64,000 nucleotides of DNA, from NCBI GenBank assembly GCA_011772755.1, contig WVYX01000306.1, positions 25,389 through 89,388 on the forward strand, read 5' to 3'. Below are positions 16,979-24,881 of this stretch, one piece after another. The position numbers and the translations under genes were made by a program. The stretch is from Gemmatimonadales bacterium (GTDB taxonomy: Bacteria > Gemmatimonadota > Gemmatimonadetes > Gemmatimonadales > GWC2-71-9). The notes beneath the pieces were generated by a model that was not told where the DNA came from, did no database searches, and saw nothing but the letters and a program-made list of their open reading frames with translations. How positions within the stretch are numbered: position 1 is the stretch's first letter; every line of letters begins with the position of its first letter.

Positions 16979-17035
16979 ATGGCGCACTGCAGGTGCATCA
17001 TCAGCGGGGAACCGGGCGCCGCCCCCACCGTCGTG
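16979..17035 (+). other. Second copy of a Cys-headed mini-ORF start
   Basis: Reads MAHCRCIISGEPGAAP..., closely resembling the MANCICITGGERAAEAA start of the mini-ORF at 17819. Similarity covers about 14 codons and is visible in the DNA; beyond that the frame runs antisense into the HMA gene and looks non-coding. Probably a duplicated fragment. Confidence 0.4.
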
Positions 17036-17344
17036 CTACAACAATGTCCCCGCGCGGTACGTATGCCGTGTACCCCGGCCGGCGCGGGCGACCGCGCCGC
17101 AGAGCACCGCCGCAGTCACCTGGTCCGGATCGTACACCACGTGGGCGACCGGTGGATGGAGTCTCACCGCGGCGCTCGCGACGCCCCCCACGCGGACCAG
17201 GGCGTTGCACACCCGGCGCGCACACGTATCGCAATGCATACCGCTGATGACGAGGCGTGCTTCCACCGTGCCGTGGCTCACCGCCCCCGTCTCGAGCTCC
17301 ACCGGATGTATGTCGCAGTCACACTCCGTTCTGTCCGCTGCCAT
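17036..17344 (-). CDS. HMA-domain metal-binding protein (paralogue 1)
   Basis: 102 residues from the Met at 17344. A CDCDIHPVE segment leads into a heavy-metal-associated fold: VEARLVISGMHCDTCARRVCNALVRVGGVASAAVRLHPPVAHVVYDPDQVTAAVLCGAVARAG. The GMHCDTCA loop binds Cu(+) or a similar soft metal; the role is cytoplasmic chaperone or buffer. The N-terminal CxC-(x)n-P-[VL]-E leader is shared with the HMA protein at 24045, marking them as paralogues distinct from ordinary CopZ. It diverges from the mini-ORF and flavoprotein genes. Confidence 0.85.
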   Translation of the reverse strand: MAADRTECDCDIHPVELETGAVSHGTVEARLVISGMHCDTCARRVCNALVRVGGVASAAVRLHPPVAHVVYDPDQVTAAVLCGAVARAGRGTRHTYRAGTLL

Positions 17345-17818
17345 TCCGACCTCCCGTCCGGTCACCTCCGGGCGCCAACGGCGCCTTTCTGACCGCGAGC
17401 ACACTGCTCCGGCTGGCGTGGCGGTGGGGACGGGCATTCCGGACGCACCCCCCGGCGCCCGGTCCCCTCACTGCACTGGCCCAGCGCGTCGGCCCGGTCG
17501 TGCCCCTCTACAGCGTTGCATAGAGCGCGCCGCGGGGATGCGTGGCCTAACGAGCTGCGACCACCGGGGATAGCAGATGCATGCCCAAGCTTGGGTCGCC
17601 ATACCTGTGGGCCGATTGAGCCACCAATTGCGTGATTTCACCCCCGCCGTCCGACGCCCGGCTGCGTCAACCGACCCATGTTGCCGGGGAACTGCCCCAG
17701 GCGCCGGTCTCTCGGCACCAGCGCCTGCGTGCGTAACTTCGGGCGGGATGGTGAGATAAACTGCGCCGAACGGAGGCACGCGCCGTGCGCAAGGCGTGGA
17801 GAATGGGAGGCTGAAGCA
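17345..17818. other. Divergent intergenic region
   Basis: 474 bases between the HMA gene (minus) and the mini-ORF (plus). It contains a 12-base palindrome CCCAAGCTTGGG near 17582-17593. Promoters for both directions should be here; I can assign none. Confidence 0.4.
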
Positions 17819-17938
17819 ATGGCGAACTGCATCTGCATCACCGGCGGAGAGCGCGCAGCTGAGGCGGCGCTCCCCGACATCGCTGGCGTGCTCGAACGGC
17901 ACCGGTCGCTGTTCGTTCGGGCGCGGGCGTTCGCCTGA
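17819..17938 (+). CDS. Cys-headed mini-ORF upstream of a flavoprotein
   Basis: 39 residues: MANCICITGGERAAEAALPD, then IAGVLERHRSLFVRARAFA. GGGAGG lies eight bases before the ATG, a strong site. The stop is 11 bases before the GTG of the flavoprotein and overlaps that gene's ribosome site, so the two are probably translated in series. CIC could bind a metal. Not recognised; it may be a leader peptide, a small metal protein or the remnant of a longer gene. Confidence 0.5.
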   Translation: MANCICITGGERAAEAALPDIAGVLERHRSLFVRARAFA

Positions 17939-17949
17939 GGGATGCAGCC

Positions 17950-19044
17950 GTGGTGACCCCGGGGCTCGTCTCGGTCGTGCGCGGGGGCCCGTCCGGGCTC
18001 GCGGCCGCCATCGCGCTGGCGCGGCAGGACATTCCGGTCACCGTGTACGAGCAGCACCGGGACGTGGGGGTGCGGTTCCACGGCGACTTCCAGGGTCTCG
18101 AGAACTGGACAAGCGAGGAGGATGTCCTGTCGTGGCTCGCCGGATTGGGGATCGCGTTGGACTGCCGCTACCGGCCGACCCACGAGGTGACCCTCGTAGA
18201 TCCCGCGCTGGTGCCGGCACAGGTCCGGGCAGACCGTCCCCTCCTGTACCTGGTCAAGCGCGGTTCGGACGCCGACTCCCTCGACTCGTGCCTCCGGGTT
18301 CAGGCCGAAACGGCAGGCGTGCGCTTTGAGTTCGGGAGGCGCGTCGACCCGGGCGACCTGCCAGAGCCGGTGATTGTGGCGACCGGCCCGCGAGGGACCC
18401 AGGCGGTGGTGGCCGGCATCGTGGCCGAGACTTCGCACCCCGACCAGCTGGTCGTCATCGCGCGGGACTCCCTCGCACCAAAGTGCTACGCCTACTGCAT
18501 CGTCTGGCGCGGCCGCGCCACCCTCGCCGCGGCGCTCGCCCGGGAGTTTCACTCAGCATGGCAGTGCTTCGAGCGGGCGCGTGCGGCGTTCGCGATCCTC
18601 GGCCTTTCGGAGTTTCACCATGAGCACCGATTCGGCGGTCGAGCCAACATCTGCCTCCGGCGCCAGCTGGTGCAGGCACGCCGTCTCTACGTAGGCGAGG
18701 CCGCTGGGCTTCAGGATTACCTCCTCGGGTTCGGCTTGCGCTACGCACTCCTCTCGGGCCACCTAGCTGCCCGGTCCCTGCTGACGGGTGAACCGTACGC
18801 CGGCCCCGTGAGTCGGTGCCTGCGCGAGCACTTCCGCGCCGGGTTCGTAAACCGCCTGCTCTACAATCAACTCGGCGACCGCGGGTACCGCTGGTTCATC
18901 CGGTGGATGCACCGGGGAGGCGACGTCCGCCAGCGGGCGCGCCGGGTGTATTCGCTCACTCCGCTCCACCGAGTTCTCTGGCCGCTCGCCCGCGCTATGG
19001 CCCGTCGAGATGGGTGCCTGGACGTCAGAGAGACGACTCGGTAA
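17950..19044 (+). CDS. Geranylgeranyl-reductase-like FAD-dependent oxidoreductase
   Basis: 364 residues. N-terminal Rossmann fold VSVVRGGPSGLAAAIALARQDIPVTVYEQ, middle ATGPRG element, and the second FAD motif GEAAGLQDYLLGFGLRYALLSG. This matches geranylgeranyl-reductase-type flavoproteins that reduce isoprenoid or other double bonds. The first Gly of the GxGxxG dinucleotide motif is replaced by Arg (RGGPSG), which could weaken FAD binding. Start is a GTG with GAGGG upstream. Such genes recur in metal loci near YHS/HMA proteins; substrate unknown. Confidence 0.75.
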   Translation: MVTPGLVSVVRGGPSGLAAAIALARQDIPVTVYEQHRDVGVRFHGDFQGLENWTSEEDVLSWLAGLGIALDCRYRPTHEVTLVDPALVPAQVRADRPLLYLVKRGSDADSLDSCLRVQAETAGVRFEFGRRVDPGDLPEPVIVATGPRGTQAVVAGIVAETSHPDQLVVIARDSLAPKCYAYCIVWRGRATLAAALAREFHSAWQCFERARAAFAILGLSEFHHEHRFGGRANICLRRQLVQARRLYVGEAAGLQDYLLGFGLRYALLSGHLAARSLLTGEPYAGPVSRCLREHFRAGFVNRLLYNQLGDRGYRWFIRWMHRGGDVRQRARRVYSLTPLHRVLWPLARAMARRDGCLDVRETTR

Positions 19045-19104
19045 CGAAGTCCAGGGGACAATGACCCGATACCTGATCCGAATCGCACGGAGGAGGAAAC
19101 AGTC

Positions 19105-19623
19105 ATGATCACCAAGTTGCTCGTGGGTGGCGGCGCCTTGCTGAGTTTGGCAGCTCCCCTCGAGACCGCGAGCTCCGCGATCCCGCCCGCTATGACGGGC
19201 GCCGTTGCCCACAGCTCACAGGATACTGCCTACGCGACGCAGATCAGCGAAGGCGAGGTCACGCTGGAGCTTGAGCCCCGGTGGGAAGACAGCGTCCTCG
19301 TGGTCGAGGTACGAGCCAACACGCATTCGGTGGACCTGAGTGGGATCAACCTGCGCGAGGTGGCGCGCCTCGTCGTCGACGACACGTCGGTAACGCCAGT
19401 GGAGGCCGGGTCCCTCAGCGGGCACCACGCCACAGCGAAGCTGGTATTCCACCTCGCCGAGCGCCCCACCAGTTTCGCGATCGAGATTCGGGACGTGCCG
19501 GACGTGCCGCTACGGCTGTTGAAGTGGCCGGCTGGTGACGCGAAAGCCCTAGTATCCGCCTGGTTGCCACGCACCGGCGAAAGGCGAACATCCCTGAGAC
19601 GCCGGGCCTCGGCGGGACGCTAA
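19105..19623 (+). CDS. Secreted hypothetical protein
   Basis: 172 residues with an N-terminal signal (MITKLLVGGGALLSLAAPLETASSA) and an excellent GGAGGAGG ribosome site. The mature part is beta-rich (ISEGEVTLELEPRWEDSVLVVEVRANTHSVDLSGINL...ATAKLVFHLAERPTSFAIEIRDVPD), like an immunoglobulin-like or cupredoxin-like sandwich, without obvious metal ligands. It follows the flavoprotein gene by 60 bases and ends convergent with the rhodanese lipoprotein gene. Function unknown. Confidence 0.7.
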   Translation: MITKLLVGGGALLSLAAPLETASSAIPPAMTGAVAHSSQDTAYATQISEGEVTLELEPRWEDSVLVVEVRANTHSVDLSGINLREVARLVVDDTSVTPVEAGSLSGHHATAKLVFHLAERPTSFAIEIRDVPDVPLRLLKWPAGDAKALVSAWLPRTGERRTSLRRRASAGR

Positions 19624-19687
19624 GGGCAGGTCTTGCGCTCGGTCCTCTTGCCGCGTGGGAGGCGAACGGGTGAGAGGCGCTACGGGA

Positions 19688-20173
19688 TCAGGTGCCTTCC
19701 CCAGCTCCTTCGAGCGCGTACCCCGCCTCGGTCCACGCCCGCATCCCACCGGTCAGGTTGTACACGTTCGTATAGCCCAGGAAGGCAAGGGCAGACGACG
19801 CAGCAGCGCTCATGCTCCCCCTTCGGCAGTATACCACGATCTTCGCACCCTTGTCGTCGGGCAACTGGTCGAGGTTGGCCGGGACCTGGTCAAACGGGAT
19901 GCTCAAATCGGTGCCGGGGATGTCGCCGGCATGTGGCACGTGGACATTCACGAGCACGAAGCCCCGCTCGCGCATCATCTCGTTCAGCTGGTCGGGCGTA
20001 ATTTCCGTGTAGGCAGCTGGAGCCACACTCTGCGGGGCCTCGGTCCCCGGCGCTACCCGCTCGACCGCCTCCCCAACTCGTTCCCCGTCCCTTCGGTCAT
20101 CACCTTGCCCGCACGCCGCCAGGGCTCCGCTGCCGAGCACAATCATCCATAGAAGCCTGTTTGCCGTTCCCAT
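19688..20173 (-). CDS. Rhodanese-domain lipoprotein
   Basis: 161 residues from the Met at 20173. Lipoprotein signal ends LAACGQG. The rhodanese domain includes [39 protein letters not shown], the active-site loop [17 protein letters not shown] with catalytic Cys, and [18 protein letters not shown]. It should handle sulfur or persulfide at the outer face of a membrane. It lies downstream of the membrane methyltransferase gene on the same strand. Confidence 0.88.
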   Translation of the reverse strand: MGTANRLLWMIVLGSGALAACGQGDDRRDGERVGEAVERVAPGTEAPQSVAPAAYTEITPDQLNEMMRERGFVLVNVHVPHAGDIPGTDLSIPFDQVPANLDQLPDDKGAKIVVYCRRGSMSAAASSALAFLGYTNVYNLTGGMRAWTEAGYALEGAGEGT

Positions 20174-20234
20174 GGTTCTCTCCTTTGAACACAGTCGTTC
20201 ACGAGTTCCGTGGTGCCGCATGGTACCGCTGTAG

Positions 20235-21431
20235 TCAGAACGCCGGTACCGGGATGGTGCCCCAGGTGTGCCGCGGAGGCATATCCATCGTCATGACCAC
20301 CCTAGCGTTCTCGAGGTCGGAGAAGAACAGTGGAAAGCGCAGCACCCCCACTGCGAGGGCGCGATTCGCGGGTACCGGCCGCCCCGCCGAAGTCTGGGCC
20401 TCGGTGAAGATCACCCGTTGTCTAGGGGAGTCCGCGCCGGCACGCAGCTGGCGCAGCGGCTTCAGCGCGTACATCTCTGCCAGGTGCCTGACGGTCGCGA
20501 ACAGGCCGGAGCTCCCTTCGCCTCCGTGATGCGACTCGTGCTCCGCTAGGTCGGCGATCAGGTGCTGCATCATGTAATCTTGTGGCAGAACGTAGGCGAC
20601 GAGCGTGTGATCTCTCTCGTGCGCCGACACGCGCTCCAGCACTTGAGGATCCGCCAGGGCCGTCCCTAGTCGCTCGCGGAGCGTCTCCTTATCCCCGGCC
20701 GTCATCGACACTGCCACGATGTTGCCCTCACGCACGGTGGTGAGCTGCGCCTTCGAGTAGCTTCGCAAGGCCGCCGCCGCCCCCAGGGAAGCGACGAGAC
20801 TGATTCCGAAGAGCAGCGCCAACGTCGATGCTCCTACGGGCCGGCCGCCGGTCACGCGCGCCAGCATCCGGCCACCTGGCTCTCCCGGGACGAACATCGG
20901 CATTGACCGCGCGTACGAGCGGTACCACGCTCCATACCGTCGCGTCATGCGGCGCTCTTCATCCCGCGCCAGCACGTAGTACAGGAACAGCATCGCCACG
21001 TACAGCACGAGGATGATGAAGCGGGGCCAGTACAGCAGCAGTCCCAAGCCGGCCACAGCAAGACCCAGATACTGGGGGTGGCGAATTCGGGCGTAGAGAC
21101 CGCGGGACACCACTCCGCGTTTGAAGAGCTTCGCCGAATACACCTGGAAGGCGCAGATCAGGAAGATCACGAGCCCGACGCCAAAGAGGATCGGCCCCAG
21201 GTACGTGAGTCCGGTCAAGACCGGGTCACTGCTGTCGCTGATGTGGGGCAGGAAGAAGGCGGTCAGCCAGGCAGTCGCCGGACGGGCTTCGAGGAACTGC
21301 AGGATCGGAGCATAGATGGAATAGAAGTAGGCCGTGAACGGCGTGATCATGACGATCACCTCGAGGGCAACGGCCAGGTAGAAGACGAACGCTGCCCAGG
21401 GGCCGGCGACCGCCCACTTGCGTCTAGACAT
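20235..21431 (-). CDS. Membrane methyltransferase with extra C-terminal domain
   Basis: 398 residues from the ATG at 21431, with GGAGGG upstream. The first 200 residues are an ICMT/PEMT-like membrane protein ([28 protein letters not shown] and [26 protein letters not shown]). A further membrane helix follows, then about 150 residues of soluble domain, with [10 protein letters not shown] and a [22 protein letters not shown] end, that I do not recognise. The fusion makes it nearly twice the length of the paralogue at 16035. Confidence 0.75.
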   Translation of the reverse strand: MSRRKWAVAGPWAAFVFYLAVALEVIVMITPFTAYFYSIYAPILQFLEARPATAWLTAFFLPHISDSSDPVLTGLTYLGPILFGVGLVIFLICAFQVYSAKLFKRGVVSRGLYARIRHPQYLGLAVAGLGLLLYWPRFIILVLYVAMLFLYYVLARDEERRMTRRYGAWYRSYARSMPMFVPGEPGGRMLARVTGGRPVGASTLALLFGISLVASLGAAAALRSYSKAQLTTVREGNIVAVSMTAGDKETLRERLGTALADPQVLERVSAHERDHTLVAYVLPQDYMMQHLIADLAEHESHHGGEGSSGLFATVRHLAEMYALKPLRQLRAGADSPRQRVIFTEAQTSAGRPVPANRALAVGVLRFPLFFSDLENARVVMTMDMPPRHTWGTIPVPAF

Positions 21432-21553
21432 CTTGAATCCCTCCGCTGAAATCGCGTTCAATGATGGTGTAACCCGTCAAGTGACGCCTCCGACATCGCC
21501 GAGCCCAACGGCCGGGTCCGGCATGGCACTCCAAGGCATCTGGTTCTGCGCCA

Positions 21554-22378
21554 TCAGCCGGCCCCGGCCACCACCGGGCGCATGCCGCGCCGAGCACGGA
21601 GGGCCAGCAGCAACAACAGCGTGCTCCCGCCCACGATGGCGACGGCAGCGATGGCCTGGGCGGTGGTAAATCCCCACAGCAATCGGTCGTCCTTCGCGCG
21701 GACGAACTCGACGAAGAACCGCTCGATGCCGGTCAGGACCAGGTATAGCGCGAAGAGCCATCCGGCCGGCACCGAGCGCCGGCGTAGCGCCCACAACACC
21801 GTGAAGATCAAGGACAGTGCAAGCGCGGAATAGAGCATCGTGGGGTGAACGGCGACGAGCGTGCTATCAGGGATATCGCTCGGCAACATCACGCCGAACT
21901 CAGACCGCAGCACGCCCGCCGTAGATGGCGGGGCGCCCCGCGGGAACGCTACGGCCCACGGGAGGTCCGAGGGAAGTCCATAGCTGTCGCCCGAAAAGAA
22001 GCAGCCGATACGGCCGATCCCTTGCCCCAGGGCGAGGGCGGGTGCGAAGGCGTCCGCCGCGACGCCCAGCGGCAGCCGTTTGCGGCGTATCGCAAACCAG
22101 ACGGCAGCGGCACCGCCGATCAGCCCGCCGTACCACACGAAGCCTCCTCGGGCCAGGAGCGCACCCGGATCTCCGTATAGCAGGACGTAGTAGAGCCTCC
22201 CACCGGCGAACCCGCCGATGAGAGCGTAGACGAACAGGCGCCACGCAGCGTCGCTGCCGAGGCCATGCTCGCGGAAGCCGCGGGCCGCAACCCAGCCGGC
22301 CACGAGGGCCGCCGCCGCTACCAGGACACCGTACGTGGACACCGAGAAGTGGCCGATTCGGAACAGGGTCGGAAGCAT
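21554..22378 (-). CDS. lgt: Prolipoprotein diacylglyceryl transferase homologue
   Basis: 274 residues, about seven helices. The Lgt signature region is GQGIGRIGCFFSGDSYGLPSDLPWAVAFP, with HPTMLYSALALSL and GIERFFVEFVRAKDD further on. Lgt transfers diacylglycerol to the lipobox Cys of prolipoproteins. The usual Asn in GRIGNF is Cys here and the loop differs, which is common in secondary copies, so this may be a paralogue rather than the essential enzyme. It lies between the membrane methyltransferase and the Rnf genes. Confidence 0.85.
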   Translation of the reverse strand: MLPTLFRIGHFSVSTYGVLVAAAALVAGWVAARGFREHGLGSDAAWRLFVYALIGGFAGGRLYYVLLYGDPGALLARGGFVWYGGLIGGAAAVWFAIRRKRLPLGVAADAFAPALALGQGIGRIGCFFSGDSYGLPSDLPWAVAFPRGAPPSTAGVLRSEFGVMLPSDIPDSTLVAVHPTMLYSALALSLIFTVLWALRRRSVPAGWLFALYLVLTGIERFFVEFVRAKDDRLLWGFTTAQAIAAVAIVGGSTLLLLLALRARRGMRPVVAGAG

Positions 22379-22469
22379 TATGACGCTCCTGATTCACGTT
22401 CGCCCGACTTGCCACGCTCCTCTGCAGCAGCAGTTCTACGGTTGCGCGATCCGGGATACTGGAGCCTCA

Positions 22470-22658
22470 TCATCGTTCGAGCCGCAGGTGCGTGCCGTCT
22501 CCGTGCCTTACCTCGGAGAGGGGACACTCATCACAGGCAGCGGGGTCCGCCGCGTCAGGGCAGCCGTAACACGGTGACGAAGAGTTGTCTCCACGCCAGG
22601 TGAGACCGAACAGCGCGAAGAGCCCCACCAGCACGAGAACACTGATCACCGCACTCAT
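22470..22658 (-). CDS. Cys-rich membrane mini-protein, NqrM-like
   Basis: 62 residues: one N-terminal helix (MSAVISVLVLVGLFALFGLTW) followed by a cluster of four Cys (PCYGCPDAADPAACDECP). Its ATG overlaps the rnfA stop as ATGA, so it is translationally coupled. NqrM, which supplies iron to the intramembrane Fe-S site of the related Na-NQR complex, has the same plan of one helix and a Cys cluster. By position and design I infer a similar role for the RnfA/RnfE pair; sequence identity to NqrM is not evident. Confidence 0.6.
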   Translation of the reverse strand: MSAVISVLVLVGLFALFGLTWRGDNSSSPCYGCPDAADPAACDECPLSEVRHGDGTHLRLER

Positions 22659-23233
22659 GTCGCACTCAGCAATCCGGCGAAGCCCATGAAGGCCAGGGAC
22701 AGTGCCCCAGCGATGATGAACACGAGAGCTGCGCCCCTCGCGACGGCAGGGATGCTGGAGAACTCGGTCTCCTGCCGAATCGACGCCATGAGGACCAGGG
22801 CGAGGGTCAGGCCAGCGCCGGCGCCGACGGCGAAGGCGAGGCCCTCGAAGAACCCGTATCCGCGGTTCGTCTGGAAGATCGCGAGATAGAGGATGGCACA
22901 GTTGGTGGTGATGAGGGGGAGGAACATGCCCAGCTCGCGAAACAGCCGAGGGCTGACCTTCTTGATCACCATCTCGACGATCTGCACCACCGAGGCGATC
23001 ACCACGATGAAGGAGATGAGGCGGAGGTACGGGGCATACGCAAGCACGAAGGTATTGAGGATCCAGGTGCAGACAGACGTCACCACGAGGACGAAGATGT
23101 CCGCCGCACCCATCCGCAGCGCGGTGGACACCCTGGCTGAGACGCCCATGAAGGGGCAGAGACCGAGGAAGTAGAACAACGTGAAGTTGTTCACCACCAT
23201 CGCCGAGACGAAAATCCAGACGACGTTCTCCAT
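22655..23233 (-). CDS. rnfA: Electron transport complex subunit RnfA
   Basis: 192 residues from the Met at 23233, whose ATG overlaps the rnfE stop. Six helices with the hallmark Cys motifs: FYFLGLCPFMGVSARVSTALRMG and PLITTNCAILYLAIFQ. RnfA and RnfE together hold an intramembrane Fe-S centre in the Rnf complex, which couples ferredoxin/NAD electron transfer to ion movement. The subunits RnfB, C, D and G are not in the window. Confidence 0.92.
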   Translation of the reverse strand: MENVVWIFVSAMVVNNFTLFYFLGLCPFMGVSARVSTALRMGAADIFVLVVTSVCTWILNTFVLAYAPYLRLISFIVVIASVVQIVEMVIKKVSPRLFRELGMFLPLITTNCAILYLAIFQTNRGYGFFEGLAFAVGAGAGLTLALVLMASIRQETEFSSIPAVARGAALVFIIAGALSLAFMGFAGLLSAT

Positions 23234-23964
23234 CACGCGGCCCTCTTGACTACCGCCAGTCGGCTCCACTCACGGGCCTTTCGGCGGGCCTCTCGTCGGA
23301 GACCGATCCAGCCGAACGCAAGGAGGAGGAAGCCGATAGCCAGGAAACCGCCCGGCGGCAGGATCATGACGGTCCACGGCTGGTAGGACGCCCCGAAGAG
23401 GCCGTGACCCAGGAAACTCCCATAGCCGATCACCTCGCGCACCGCACCCATGAGGAACAAAGCGAGGATGAAGCCCGAACCGGTCCCGATGGCATCCAAC
23501 AGTGACCGTCCCACGGGCCGTCTGGAGGCGAACGCCTCCTGGCGACTCAGGATCATGCAGTTGACCACTATGAGATACACGAACGCACCGAGTGCCTTGT
23601 GCACCTGGGGGACTGTCGCCTCCATCACCATGTCGGCGATGGTCACCCAGGTCGCGATGATCAGGATGTAGGTCGAGAGTCGGATCGCTTCCGGGATCAC
23701 GCGCTTGAAGCTGGAGACCAGCAGGCTCGACCCCACGAGCACGGAGAACGTGGCGGTACCCATGGCGAGGCTGTTGGCCACGGTATTGGTGACGGCCAGG
23801 GCCGGGCAGAGGCCGAGGAGCTGGCGAAAGACCGGGTTTTCACGCCAGAGGCCTCGCAGGAGATCATGTCCCGGTGTCGTGCGTCTGATCCGGATCGCAG
23901 AAGCACCGGCGTGCCCGCAGTGGGACCCGCGTACGACCTCTTCCGCCGACTCCTGTCTCTTCAT
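23233..23964 (-). CDS. rnfE: Electron transport complex subunit RnfE
   Basis: 243 residues. The core matches RnfE/NqrD: NPVFRQLLGLCPALAVTNTVANSLAMG, FKRVIPEAIRLSTYILIIATWVTIADMVMEA, and YLIVVNCMILSRQEAFAS. About 33 extra N-terminal residues carry HCGHAG, which could bind a metal, or the true start is further in. First of a coupled run rnfE-rnfA-Cys mini-protein on the minus strand. Confidence 0.92.
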   Translation of the reverse strand: MKRQESAEEVVRGSHCGHAGASAIRIRRTTPGHDLLRGLWRENPVFRQLLGLCPALAVTNTVANSLAMGTATFSVLVGSSLLVSSFKRVIPEAIRLSTYILIIATWVTIADMVMEATVPQVHKALGAFVYLIVVNCMILSRQEAFASRRPVGRSLLDAIGTGSGFILALFLMGAVREVIGYGSFLGHGLFGASYQPWTVMILPPGGFLAIGFLLLAFGWIGLRREARRKAREWSRLAVVKRAA

Positions 23965-24044
23965 CGGCAGCGTGCCTCACAGGGTGTGCGGAGAGCAGGT
24001 AGCGCGCGAAGGCAACCTCGCGGGCCGCTGATTCGCGCGCACTG

Positions 24045-24350
24045 TCACAGCAGGATCCTGGCCCAGTACTCGTGGCTGGTGCCGGCTGCGGCACCGGCGA
24101 CGGCGGCGATCAGGTCCGATTCCGTCACCGAAGCAGGATCGTACCGCACGCTGGCGATCGGCGGCGCGAGGCTCACGTAGGTCGCCGCGACTCCCTGCAG
24201 GCCGACCAGCGCGTTTCGCACCCGCGTCGCGCAGTTGGGACAGCCCATCCCCCAGACGGCGAGGCACGCGGTCACGGTCGCCCGATCGGGCGGAACCGCC
24301 TTCGGCTCCAGCGGGCGCACATGGCACCCACACTCCTTCGGCTCGGCCAA
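24045..24350 (-). CDS. HMA-domain metal-binding protein (paralogue 2)
   Basis: 101 residues from a TTG at 24350, one base after the upstream YHS stop and five bases after GGGAGG. The leader AEPKECGCHVRPLEP matches the TECDCDIHPVE leader of the HMA protein at 17036, which is why this start is chosen. The HMA loop is WGMGCPNCATRVRNAL, then GLQGVAATYVSLAPPIASVRYDPASVTESDLIAAVAGA. It probably receives or passes a soft metal with the coupled YHS protein. Confidence 0.85.
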   Translation of the reverse strand: MAEPKECGCHVRPLEPKAVPPDRATVTACLAVWGMGCPNCATRVRNALVGLQGVAATYVSLAPPIASVRYDPASVTESDLIAAVAGAAAGTSHEYWARILL

Positions 24351-24351
24351 G

Positions 24352-24549
24352 TCAGCCTCCCGACGGCTCACCCGCCCTCCGTGTGCGGGGCGGCTTTGCA
24401 GGCGCCCGCACGTACCGCTCTGGATCACGCTCGAACATCGATTGGCACTGGGGGCAGCACAGATAGTACGCCTCACCACGATACGCGATGGTGATGTGCG
24501 CCTTGTTGCGGTTGATCCGCTTCCCACATACGGGATCCCGTATCGACAC
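24352..24549 (-). CDS. YHS-domain protein
   Basis: 65 residues from the GTG at 24549 (a GTG six bases upstream overlaps the GGGAGG site and is less likely). YHS signature: IRDPVCGKRINRNKAHI, YRGEAYYLCCPQC, MFERDPERYV. Basic tail. Coupled to the HMA protein, whose TTG start lies one base after this stop. A small cytoplasmic metal carrier is inferred; it resembles the mini-protein at 15192. Confidence 0.85.
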   Translation of the reverse strand: MSIRDPVCGKRINRNKAHITIAYRGEAYYLCCPQCQSMFERDPERYVRAPAKPPRTRRAGEPSGG

Positions 24550-24881
24550 GGACACCTCCCTTCACACACAGTCCTTGTCGGCCGGCCCGTTACCAGCCGT
24601 TAACGAGGCGAACCAGTGTGGGCGAGCCAACCGACGCTCCACGGTTGATGCACGGAGTGCGCCGCAGTGCGGCATTCTGTAACGAGCTATGGTACGGTGA
24701 CATACGCGGCTCTCGCCGGCAGGAGGTTCGTGACCCGCTCTGCCAAATCAGCCGGCGGTTGCGCGATATCACCCGCAGTGTCGAGCAGCGACGAGGGTCC
24801 AGGACAGCGGGCGACGTCCGGTGCGCGGTCCGAGTTGGGTATTTGGCGCGACGTGGTACCGCGGCCCCAGCTCGATGCGGG
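24550..24881. other. Intergenic region, nothing recognised
   Basis: 332 bases between the YHS gene start and the end of the outer-membrane barrel gene. It should hold the promoter of the YHS-HMA pair. No hairpin or operator stands out. Confidence 0.4.

Noticed and set aside
17936..17938. UGA ending the Cys-headed mini-ORF considered as a second selenocysteine codon
   Set aside because: Only five codons follow before another stop, there is no conserved Cys at the site, and no suitable hairpin.
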